DNA of 64,000 bases from Escherichia sp. ESNIH1 (lineage in GTDB: Bacteria > Pseudomonadota > Gammaproteobacteria > Enterobacterales > Enterobacteriaceae), in NCBI GenBank assembly GCA_002918705.1, contig PQKR01000008.1, positions 158,374 to 222,373 of the forward strand, written 5' to 3'. The position numbers and the translations under genes are program-made. Position 1 is the first letter of the stretch. Every line of letters starts with the position of its first letter. Positions 1 through 10,063 of the stretch are shown in pieces. The notes under the pieces were generated by a model. It was not told the DNA's origin, ran no database searches, and was given only the letters and a program-made list of their open reading frames with translations.

Positions 1-519
1 ATTGAGCAGGATCACCTGGCGCAGTCTACCGGGCAGGTCATTCCTGGCAGCAACGGCGAGACCGCCTATCGCGAAGCGGACGGCACGGTGAGCAAAGGCG
101 TTGAGTTTGAGATCAACGGTGCGCTGACCGATAACTGGCAGATGACCTTTGGCGCAACCCGCTACGTGGCAAACGATGCTGAAGGCGACGCGGTTAACCC
201 GAACCTGCCGCGTACCAGCGTGAAGATGTTCACCAGCTACCGTCTGCCGGCGATTCAGGATCTGACCGTTGGTGGCGGCGTCAACTGGCAGAACCGCGTC
301 TGGTCTAACGTTGCCGTTGCGGACGGCACGCTGCGCGCTGAGCAAGGTAGCTACGCGCTGGTGGATCTGTTTGCCCGTTACCAGATCACCAAAGCGTTCT
401 CCCTGCAGGCGAACGTCGACAACCTGTTCGACAAAACGTACGAGACCGACATCGACAGCCGCACCATTGTCTATGGCGAGCCGCGTAACTTCTCCGTCAG
501 CGCTAACTACAGTTTCTGA
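1..519 (+). CDS. fhuE: TonB-dependent siderophore receptor FhuE, C-terminal part
   Basis: This is the 3' end of an outer-membrane receptor for ferric coprogen/rhodotorulic acid. The reading frame is open from base 1, so the N-terminal plug domain and most of the barrel lie outside the window. The visible 172 residues are the last beta-barrel strands: alternating hydrophobic/polar segments, the RTSVKMFTSYRLP and GSYALVDLFARYQ stretches typical of FhuE, a DNLFDKTY motif shared by TonB-dependent receptors, and a terminal Phe (NYSF) that acts as the Bam insertion signal. It is followed at once by a strong terminator. In E. coli fhuE faces ptsG; here about 21 kb separates them. The identity as FhuE rather than another siderophore receptor rests on sequence similarity and position. 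Confidence 0.9.
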   Translation: MEQDHLAQSTGQVIPGSNGETAYREADGTVSKGVEFEINGALTDNWQMTFGATRYVANDAEGDAVNPNLPRTSVKMFTSYRLPAIQDLTVGGGVNWQNRVWSNVAVADGTLRAEQGSYALVDLFARYQITKAFSLQANVDNLFDKTYETDIDSRTIVYGEPRNFSVSANYSF

Positions 520-537
520 TAGCGCTGGGGTGACGAA

Positions 538-561
538 GGGAGCCGAAAGGCTCCCTTTTTT
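538..561 (+). terminator. Rho-independent terminator of fhuE
   Basis: A 7-bp stem GGGAGCC/GGCTCCC closes a GAAA tetraloop and is followed by a run of T residues. It begins 18 bases after the fhuE stop codon. Confidence 0.9.
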
Positions 562-630
562 ATTCCCTTGCAACCTGACGGTAGAGCTAACACACTTCAC
601 TTCCTGTCCAGGTGAAGATGAACACACTTT

Positions 631-1608
631 ATGAGCCAGACGAAGGTGATTGGAATTGGGCTGGTGCTCTATCCCGGCGTCCAGCAGGCTGCCGTTTTAG
701 GATTAAGCGACCTGTTTAGCGTCGCCAATAGCATTGCCGCAGAATATCAACAGCACACCGTCTTACAGGTGACCCACTGGCAGTCGCCGGGGCAGGATCG
801 GGACCCGATACCCACGGGTGACGTGAGCGCAAACCCTTCATGCGCGCTTTCGGCATTGATCTTACCCCCTGCGCTGTCTACGCCGGTGGTGCCCGAGCGG
901 GGTGACAGGCTGACGCAGTGGTTACGCGATCGCCATGCGCAAGGTGTAGTGCTTGGATCGATCTGCGCAGGCGCTTTCTTGCTGGCGGCGACTGGGCTGA
1001 TGACGGGTCGACGCATGACCACCCACTGGAAATATGCTGAGCTATTACAGCAGCACTTTCCTGATATTGCCGTCGATGCGGATCGCCTCGTGATTGACGA
1101 TGGGGATGTTATTTCCGCTGGAGGACTTATGTCCTGGACGGATCTCGGGCTCAGGCTGGTTGACCGTCTGCTGGGGCCGACCATCATGATACACACTGCC
1201 CGTATGCTGCTGGTCGATCCGCCTGGCCGTGAACAGCGCTATTACAGCGTATTCTCTCCGCGTCTTAATCATGGCGATGCGGCGATACTAAAAGTACAAC
1301 ACTGGTTACAAGCCACTCAGGCCAAGGAGATCTCCCTTAGCGCTCTGGCCCTCCAGGCTAACCTGGAAGCGCGCACCTTTCTGCGTCGCTTCCAGAAAGC
1401 GACAGGAATGACCAGCACCGACTATTGCCAGCGGCTGCGCGTAGGCCGGGCGCGGGAGCTGTTACAGTTTGGCAATGCGCCGGTTGACAGCGTAGCCTGG
1501 GAGGTTGGCTATAATGACGCCGGGGCCTTCCGTAAGGTGTTTACCCGTATTGTGGGCCTGACCCCCGGGGAGTATCGCCGCCGCTTTAACGCTGGAGCAG
1601 CAATATAA
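631..1608 (+). CDS. GlxA-like AraC-family regulator with DJ-1/PfpI domain
   Basis: A 325-residue transcription regulator. Residues 1-190 form a DJ-1/PfpI (class I glutamine amidotransferase-like) domain with the SICAGAFLLA nucleophile-elbow region and a following THW motif. Residues about 220-320 form an AraC-type double helix-turn-helix (LSALALQANLEARTFLRRFQ and VAWEVGYNDAGAFRKVF). In this family the N-terminal domain is thought to sense a small ligand rather than to act as an enzyme. The cysteine hydrolase gene 117 bases downstream on the same strand is the obvious target. The effector is unknown. The start is the first ATG of the frame; an ATG at 618 is out of frame. Confidence 0.85.
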   Translation: MSQTKVIGIGLVLYPGVQQAAVLGLSDLFSVANSIAAEYQQHTVLQVTHWQSPGQDRDPIPTGDVSANPSCALSALILPPALSTPVVPERGDRLTQWLRDRHAQGVVLGSICAGAFLLAATGLMTGRRMTTHWKYAELLQQHFPDIAVDADRLVIDDGDVISAGGLMSWTDLGLRLVDRLLGPTIMIHTARMLLVDPPGREQRYYSVFSPRLNHGDAAILKVQHWLQATQAKEISLSALALQANLEARTFLRRFQKATGMTSTDYCQRLRVGRARELLQFGNAPVDSVAWEVGYNDAGAFRKVFTRIVGLTPGEYRRRFNAGAAI

Positions 1609-1725
1609 TTTATCTGCTGCAGCGCGGTGTCGTTATTGACCCTAATAATGTCGCTGAGGCCACTTAGCAGCGTCGCTTAGGCGGGACACAATAGCGTCTC
1701 ACATCATCATCGAGCGAGAAGATAT

Positions 1726-2274
1726 ATGAAAAAGCGCGGCCTTATTGTTATCGACCTGCAAAACGAATATCTGCCTACCGGTAAGCTTCCTTTAACCCAT
1801 ATTGATATGGCAGCAGCCAATGCTGCACGCGTGATCGCCGATTTCCGCCAGCATGGGCACCCTGTTTTCCACATTCGTCATGAATCTGCTAGCGAAGATG
1901 CGCCAATATTTACGCCCGGTAGCGAGGGCGTGCAGATCCAGCCGACGGTTATTCCCGCTGAAAACGAGCTGGTTATTGTTAAAAACCATATAAATGCGTT
2001 TCGTGATACCGATCTTAAAGCACAGCTTGACGCGCAGGGCGTTGAAGAGATCATTATCGTCGGTGCAATGAGCCATATGTGTGTGGATGCCTGCGTGCGC
2101 GCAGCCGTTGATATGGGATACCCAGTCACCATTCTGCACGATGCCTGTGCCACGTTGGATCTCACCTTTAACAACGTCACCGTGCCCGCCGCTCACGTGC
2201 ATGCTGCAATGATGGCCGCCTTTGAATTCGGCTATGGCAAGGCGATCTCAACGGAAGATTACCTCCGCGGCTAG
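1726..2274 (+). CDS. Isochorismatase-family cysteine hydrolase
   Basis: A 182-residue cytoplasmic enzyme of the isochorismatase/nicotinamidase-like fold. The expected catalytic triad is present: Asp10 in VIDLQNEY, Lys86 in IVKNHINAF and Cys119 in SHMCVDACVRAA. A cis-peptide segment VGAMSHM precedes the cysteine. A ribosome-binding site GAGAAGATAT lies just before the ATG. Family members hydrolyse amides, imides or enol ethers, and the sequence does not reveal the substrate. It sits directly after a GlxA-like regulator, a pairing common in proteobacteria, which suggests substrate-induced expression. A two-way terminator ends the unit. Confidence 0.85.
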   Translation: MKKRGLIVIDLQNEYLPTGKLPLTHIDMAAANAARVIADFRQHGHPVFHIRHESASEDAPIFTPGSEGVQIQPTVIPAENELVIVKNHINAFRDTDLKAQLDAQGVEEIIIVGAMSHMCVDACVRAAVDMGYPVTILHDACATLDLTFNNVTVPAAHVHAAMMAAFEFGYGKAISTEDYLRG

Positions 2275-2294
2275 CATTCAGACGTTAACAATAA

Positions 2295-2330
2295 AAAACC
2301 TGCGCCGCTTAGCGGATCGCAGGTTTTACG
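2295..2330. terminator. Bidirectional terminator between the hydrolase gene and dsbG
   Basis: The arms AAAACCTGCG and CGCAGGTTTT, extended inward by CCGCT/AGCGG, give a long stem with A-rich and T-rich flanks. It can end transcription arriving from either side of two convergent genes. Confidence 0.8.
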
Positions 2331-2354
2331 TTTCTGAGGAGTGGTCTGTATCGC

Positions 2355-3110
2355 TTACTTGCAGGCAGCTAAATCAGACATCTGCTGTGCATTAGGCATA
2401 CCCAGAATCTGCTGTAGTGCGCGATCTTTATTGAGATAATAGATAGCTGGCGTACCGTTCGCGCCCAATTGCTGCATAAGCTGCTGATTGTGCTGAATCT
2501 GATCAAAAATAGGCCGGGGAGTCTTCTCTTTTAACGCCGGTTTGTTTTGGCCGTTAGCGCGTTCAAAGTCGGACCAGGCCTGACGGGGATCGTCCGCTGC
2601 AAGAATGGCTGCTGCATACTGCCCACTCTCCGGACGAATGACGCCTACGAGTAACGTAGTCATGCTAATACGCTTGTCTTTAATTAAAGGCTGCGCCTGA
2701 TGCCAAAATTTGTTGCAGTAGGGACAGAATGGATCGGCAAAAACCACTACTTTACAGCCTGCATCCTCGCTCCCCTCTTTTATTCCCTGTGTATTGGTCA
2801 GCGTTTTCCACATCTCCCGGCCTGCCGGAATATAGATCTCATCATTAATGATTTTTTCACTCAGGTTATTACCCTGGGCATCATACATATATCCTGAAAT
2901 AGCATGCTTTTTATCCGGCGTCAGATAGATGGTCACGCCGGTATCCTGGAACTTGCCCAGCCATCCTTCAACGCCTCCAGGCGCGGTAAAGGGTTTGATA
3001 ATCTCAACTCCCTGCTTCTCTATTTGTTTTACAGGTTCAGGAAGCGGTGCGTTTTGCGCCTGCGCGGTGAAACTCGCCATCAGGAAACATATCAGTGCAA
3101 TTTTTTTCAT
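2355..3110 (-). CDS. dsbG: Thiol:disulfide interchange protein DsbG
   Basis: A periplasmic disulfide isomerase/sulfenic-acid reductase of 251 residues. Residues 1-19 are a Sec signal peptide ending AQA. The N-terminal dimerisation domain (VTIYLTPDKKHAISGYMYD) is followed by a thioredoxin-fold domain with the active site FADPFCPYC (Cys129, Cys132) and the Thr before cis-Pro in NGTPAIYYL. Two extra cysteines stand out: Cys119, ten residues before the active site, and Cys250, the penultimate residue. As I recall it, mature E. coli DsbG has only the active-site pair. DsbD would be expected to keep it reduced. The gene appears to be transcribed alone. Confidence 0.9.
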   Translation of the reverse strand: MKKIALICFLMASFTAQAQNAPLPEPVKQIEKQGVEIIKPFTAPGGVEGWLGKFQDTGVTIYLTPDKKHAISGYMYDAQGNNLSEKIINDEIYIPAGREMWKTLTNTQGIKEGSEDAGCKVVVFADPFCPYCNKFWHQAQPLIKDKRISMTTLLVGVIRPESGQYAAAILAADDPRQAWSDFERANGQNKPALKEKTPRPIFDQIQHNQQLMQQLGANGTPAIYYLNKDRALQQILGMPNAQQMSDLAACK

Positions 3111-3173
3111 GGTTGGACCTTAACAGCATGTTTAAGCATGCTGCTGATGCTATTTGAACTCACCCACACTCCC

Positions 3174-3485
3174 CTATAACGGCGAAACCGCGGCTACCTC
3201 ATGCTGGAAAACGTAGGGATCGGAGAGCAACTCAAACTGCTCGTCATCCGGGTAAGTTACCGCCACATGATAATCCTCCCCGGCAAATGCTTTCACCGCC
3301 GATAAACCCTCCCAATAGGTAGCAAGAAAAAAGTGCTCCCAGTCACCTTGCGCCTCTCGGCGAACAAACGCCCCCAGGTTTCCCGGCACGCTTTTTGCGT
3401 GATCGACGCCTGTTTTATTAAGGTGTGCGGCAAAACCCTCAGCATGCTTCAGTGGAACGCAGCCGTGCCATGTGCGGACAATCAT
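3174..3485 (-). CDS. Antibiotic biosynthesis monooxygenase (ABM)-like protein
   Basis: A 103-residue protein with a single ferredoxin-like ABM fold: the N-terminal strand MIVRTWHGCV, a helix with GFAAHLNKTGVDHAKSVPG, and a central strand-helix with FFLATYWEGLSAVKAFAGEDY. Family members are small cofactor-free oxygenases or stress proteins. The substrate is unknown. The start is fixed by a GGAGAT ribosome-binding site a few bases before the ATG. Confidence 0.7.
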   Translation of the reverse strand: MIVRTWHGCVPLKHAEGFAAHLNKTGVDHAKSVPGNLGAFVRREAQGDWEHFFLATYWEGLSAVKAFAGEDYHVAVTYPDDEQFELLSDPYVFQHEVAAVSPL

Positions 3486-3573
3486 GATTTATCTCCTTTT
3501 CGCGTTAGCGTATAACCCTATCATTAAAGAAGACAAAAAGTGGAACAGAATCAATGGCTATCGCCCCCTATAG

Positions 3574-3604
3574 AAAAAGGGCTGCCGGTCTGAACCAGCA
3601 GCCC
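3574..3604 (-). terminator. 3' terminator of the hok transcript
   Basis: Read on the minus strand, the arms GGGCTGC and GCAGCCC are followed by a run of T. Together with the preceding stretch this resembles the 3' end of the plasmid R1 hok mRNA, where the end folds back on the leader to block translation. Confidence 0.7.
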
Positions 3605-3640
3605 CTTATAAAGGCGCTCGCGATGCCTGGCCACACCAGT

Positions 3641-3670
3641 CCTGAAGGCGGGGTGACCCCCGCCTTCAGG
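3641..3670 (-). other. Stable 13-bp hairpin in the hok mRNA tail
   Basis: CCTGAAGGCGGGG pairs perfectly with CCCCGCCTTCAGG across a 4-base loop. It begins just after the hok stop codon on the minus strand. The same position in plasmid R1 hok mRNA carries a GC-rich hairpin. Confidence 0.75.
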
Positions 3671-3673
3671 TTG

Positions 3674-3832
3674 CTACTTACCGGATTCGTAAGCCATCGA
3701 AGCAGCCACCTCCCTGCTCCCGTCTCTGTAGCGGATTTCGCACAGCGATTTCCGCGTCAGCCAGGTGAATATCAACAGCGTGAGACACACAATCAATACG
3801 CACCAAATGAGAGCGTTCCGTGGCAGCTTCAT
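3674..3832 (-). CDS. hok: Hok/Gef-family membrane toxin
   Basis: A 52-residue type I toxin closely matching the plasmid R1 Hok protein. It begins [20 protein letters not shown], giving one transmembrane helix at residues 6-24, then the conserved [13 protein letters not shown] with its single cysteine, and ends MAYESGK. Insertion in the inner membrane collapses the membrane potential. The ribosome-binding site AGGAGAAGAAGG precedes the ATG. The 3' untranslated hairpins are kept. Upstream, only about 130 bases separate it from the tacA operator and I cannot recognise the mok reading frame or the Sok target seen in R1. The antisense control may therefore be lost or diverged. It lies divergent from the TacAT pair. 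Confidence 0.85.
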   Translation of the reverse strand: MKLPRNALIWCVLIVCLTLLIFTWLTRKSLCEIRYRDGSREVAASMAYESGK

Positions 3833-3962
3833 AGCCTTCTTCTCCTGTCAACGCAAAGCAGAAGTGGCACCTTTCCCGCCATTCAGAAATGTCATTACGG
3901 CTGTGAAGGCCGCTGCTAGGTTGGCAAGTATGCCCTGCTTCCGTAGAAAATTACACTTTATC

Positions 3963-4017
3963 TGTATAGCATTTGATATACAATGGCGCTAAGATATGTA
4001 TACGATTTGCTATACGC
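3963..4017 (+). promoter_or_regulatory. Tandem palindromic operators of the tacAT-like operon
   Basis: Two near-identical 20-base palindromes, TGTATAGCATTTGATATACA (3963-3982) and TGTATACGATTTGCTATACG (3998-4017), start 35 bases apart just before the antitoxin ribosome-binding site. Ribbon-helix-helix antitoxins of this family bind such sites, alone or with the toxin, to repress their own operon. The TATA-rich boxes probably overlap the promoter. Confidence 0.75.
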
Positions 4018-4027
4018 AGGAGGAACC

Positions 4028-4773
<746 letters not shown>

Positions 4774-4787
4774 ACTCGTAGTGGCAA

Positions 4788-4826
4788 TGTCATGTCCGGC
4801 TTTTTAAGTAGAAAAAAGACATGACA
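4788..4826 (+). other. 9-bp inverted repeat after the toxin gene
   Basis: TGTCATGTC (4788-4796) and GACATGACA (4818-4826) are exact inverse copies, with a T-rich/A-rich spacer. It may act as a weak terminator for the toxin operon. It also marks the left edge of the LysR remnant. Confidence 0.45.
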
Positions 4827-5106
4827 GGCTGTCGAGATATCCCGCACGTTCAGTAAAGCGGTGGGCGAAATAGATGCGGTTGTCTCCTCACGGAAGTCCT
4901 TCGATCACTGCACCTCGCGACACAAGTTCGTGATCGCGATGTCCGACCTGGGTGAGCATTATTATCTGCCGCTGATTTTCCGGGAAATTACCAGAGTCGC
5001 ACCTGGCGTGGAGATAGAAATCCTGCCGCTTGAAATAGCGAAACTGCAGGAGCGGCAAGGAAAAGCTCTGGTTCCTGAAAATGCTCAAAGATATCTGCCT
5101 TCATAA
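4825..5106 (+). pseudogene. Remnant of a LysR-family regulator gene
   Basis: An open frame of about 93 codons without a helix-turn-helix. It reads RTFSKAVGEIDAVVSSRKSFD and then FVIAMSDLGEHYYLPLIFREITRVAPGVEIEILPLE. This matches the linker and the start of the effector-binding domain of LysR regulators of the NodD/NahR type. Both ends are missing: the DNA-binding domain would lie upstream, where the frame is closed by TGA, and the rest of the effector domain is absent. A dead fragment left by deletion or insertion is the simplest reading. Nothing recognisable follows up to 5335. Confidence 0.7.
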
Positions 5107-5335
5107 CTGTGGCGGTTGATAATGCGACAGACATTAACAGGTTGCACACCGTTACATCTTTCTGGCTGCCATTAGACCACAGTGCAGGTAATTGCAGTTC
5201 TGACCGCTGGGATGATCAGCATACACCGGGGCACAATCTGTACTTTTCTTGCCCAGGGAGTAAAGAGTTTTTCTCAGCCAGTAACCGGGCCACATTCCAG
5301 CGATCCATGCCACCAGAACGTAACCCGGTCGAAGT

Positions 5336-8130
<2,795 letters not shown>

Positions 8131-8225
8131 ATCAGTGACTCTCTTGTCATAGGGTATAAGAACAAAATATAAGGAGTGTGCCAGCAAAGCAAAGTTTATC
8201 ATTTTCTTTTTTTGGAAAATGACAT

Positions 8226-8241
8226 TGTGAACTAGATCACA
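8226..8241 (-). promoter_or_regulatory. CRP binding site for the PTS/glycosidase operon
   Basis: TGTGAACTAGATCACA is an exact TGTGA-N6-TCACA match. It lies about 96-111 bases upstream of the permease start codon and overlaps the last bases of the RpiR-type regulator gene. Confidence 0.8.
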
Positions 8242-8978
8242 TTTTGAACCATATTAAAAACTATGCTTTCAAGATACTTATGAGAAAAATAGTTTGCATA
8301 GAGCATTTGAGGATAATGATTAAGCTCAATGGCATTGATTTCTCGTTTTTCAAAAACAGCCGGCACACGTCCGGAAATAAGGCATATGCGGGTATCGGGT
8401 GAGATGGAGTTAATATAATGGCAAGAGTTGATCCATTGCCCGGTAAGGGTCATAATAAATACACAGTCTATCTTTTTAAACAGGTGACGGATAAGCTCAT
8501 CATTAGATCGCTCAACCAGATAAACTCTCCGATTACTGCCACTGATGCTTTCCCGCATGACATTTGCAATATTAAACAGGAAGGAGTTTGTCAGAATGAT
8601 TACGGAACCACTGGCACTGATAACCTTTGCCATCTTCAGGCATTCATCATAAGGAATATAGTTATAGATTTCCTGTAGAATATCTTTTTCAGAAAGTCCC
8701 TTGATCCCCTGATGCGTCAGTCTGTAGGGCATAATATCATTTTTCAATTCCTGGAATGAGCCATAGCCTATCTCTCTGACAAATTTTGTAATACTCGATG
8801 GCGTTGTATTACAGTGTGACGCCAGTTCTTCAATGTTCACATGAGGAAATTCTTCAATTTTATCGATGACAGCCTGGGCTATTGCCGTGAATACCGTGCG
8901 TTTCCCGGCATGAAAAAGGTATTCCGAAACCCTGACATAGAGCGGGCTGTAGAAGACGCTGTCAGACCGGTTTGGCAT
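8232..8978 (-). CDS. RpiR/MurR-family transcription regulator
   Basis: A 248-residue regulator. The N-terminal winged-type helix-turn-helix is visible at residues about 30-80 (AIAQAVIDKIEEFPHVNIEELASHCNTTPSSITKFVREIGYGSFQELK). The C-terminal SIS sugar-phosphate-binding domain runs from about residue 115 (MAKVISASGSVIILTNS). Position directly before the PTS permease and glycosidase suggests it controls them and senses the imported sugar phosphate. Its start (RBS AGGTGG) lies 17 bases inside the end of the TDT transporter gene. The coding sequence is AT-rich compared with the core genes, a sign of transfer. Confidence 0.85.
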   Translation of the reverse strand: MPNRSDSVFYSPLYVRVSEYLFHAGKRTVFTAIAQAVIDKIEEFPHVNIEELASHCNTTPSSITKFVREIGYGSFQELKNDIMPYRLTHQGIKGLSEKDILQEIYNYIPYDECLKMAKVISASGSVIILTNSFLFNIANVMRESISGSNRRVYLVERSNDELIRHLFKKIDCVFIMTLTGQWINSCHYINSISPDTRICLISGRVPAVFEKREINAIELNHYPQMLYANYFSHKYLESIVFNMVQNVI

Positions 8979-9924
8979 ATTTTTTCCACCTGTTAGCTCT
9001 GATCCACTGTTTCACGGTAAGGCCGGTCACTAAAAGTACTATGCAGGTGGCGAATGTCAACGCTGCCAGAGCAAGGCTATGGTTCAGAGGAGTGGTTGCG
9101 GCTCCGTCGATACGGATCAGTGCTGAAGCCAGGGCTGTTGACGGAAACGTAAATCCCCACCATGCCCGGCTGAAAGCTTCTGGCAACATTCTTCGCCAGA
9201 GGCTTAAGAGGATCAGAGCAAAAAACAGCGCAGTCCAGGCCATAAATTCAACCGCCTCATTCACCCCGCCATAGATGCAGTACAGACCAACGGCAATCAC
9301 CGCAGGTGCAGACACCATAATGGCCAGCCCCGGCATGGCTTTTTGTGAAGTTGCAGGCCGGACGAACACAATCCGCCAGAGTATTAACGGCATAAATAAT
9401 GCCCAGCAGAGGATGGCAGAAAATAACAACATTTTACTTAAGCCAGGATAACCCAGTTCAACACCGGCAAAGGCAGGTGAAGCATTGCCAACCATCGGAA
9501 TAAGCCAGGCCGGGTTAATCTCATGCGCCTCCAGCGAATCAATAACCCACCGGCGAAAGGTGGATAAAAGAAAGAGGAGCTGGGCGCATACTGCCGTCAC
9601 CCAAAGCAGTCTTGCCAGTGTAATACTGTAAGGGAGCAACCCCGTTGCCAGTAAAAAGCCGGAGATGGTTGCGGCACAAAAGAAATTTTTACCGGCGCGT
9701 GATCGCCATTCCGCCAGGACCACCTCCCGGCAAATAAGCAGGCGCACAATTTGCGTGATCGTCAGCGCCATGAACACAGCCATCGCCAGCGCAAGAGACG
9801 TTTCACCCGGCCATGCCGGTAGCGCATAGGTTCCGGCAGCGGCCCGCCATATAAGCCCCAGGCCCGTCATGCCCATAACAGCTGAATACAAATCAAAAGT
9901 GAAGGAAGGAAGATGTTTAAACAC
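8962..9924 (-). CDS. TDT-family (TehA/SLAC1-like) membrane channel
   Basis: An integral membrane protein of about 320 residues with roughly ten helices. The first conserved part, FKHLPSFTFDLYSAVMGMTGLGLIWRAAAG, lines up with the TehA start [20 protein letters not shown]. Family members move small anions, C4-dicarboxylates or sulfite, or confer tellurite tolerance. The start is not certain: GTG at 9924 (AGGCG before it) fits the family length; TTG at 9993 would add 23 residues; the open frame reaches 10107 but then crosses the operator. It is divergent from the MocR gene, its likely regulator. Confidence 0.75.
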   Translation of the reverse strand: MFKHLPSFTFDLYSAVMGMTGLGLIWRAAAGTYALPAWPGETSLALAMAVFMALTITQIVRLLICREVVLAEWRSRAGKNFFCAATISGFLLATGLLPYSITLARLLWVTAVCAQLLFLLSTFRRWVIDSLEAHEINPAWLIPMVGNASPAFAGVELGYPGLSKMLLFSAILCWALFMPLILWRIVFVRPATSQKAMPGLAIMVSAPAVIAVGLYCIYGGVNEAVEFMAWTALFFALILLSLWRRMLPEAFSRAWWGFTFPSTALASALIRIDGAATTPLNHSLALAALTFATCIVLLVTGLTVKQWIRANRWKKYAKPV

Positions 9925-10025
9925 TGACAGTTTCGCCTGAATGATACGGAGCCATATTGCTGTGCCCGCAGAAAGATGAGTGGTACCCTGCAATGTATAT
10001 TGGTCCTGTCCCCTTCTCTTTAAAA

Positions 10026-10052
10026 GGTCCAATTTTGTTAAATAATTGGACC
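10026..10052. promoter_or_regulatory. Palindromic operator between the TDT and MocR genes
   Basis: GGTCCAATT (10026-10034) and AATTGGACC (10044-10052) are exact inverse copies separated by 9 bases. A related half-site ATTGGTCC lies at 9999-10006 inside the 5' region of the channel gene. MocR regulators bind repeated half-sites between themselves and a divergent target, so this is the likely binding site. It ends 11 bases before the MocR start codon. Confidence 0.7.
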
Positions 10053-10063
10053 ACAGGTATTTT

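Noticed and set aside
5107..5335. Short overlapping open frames between the LysR remnant and the glycosidase gene
   Set aside because: No ribosome-binding site, no recognised motif and conflicting frames; treated as non-coding.
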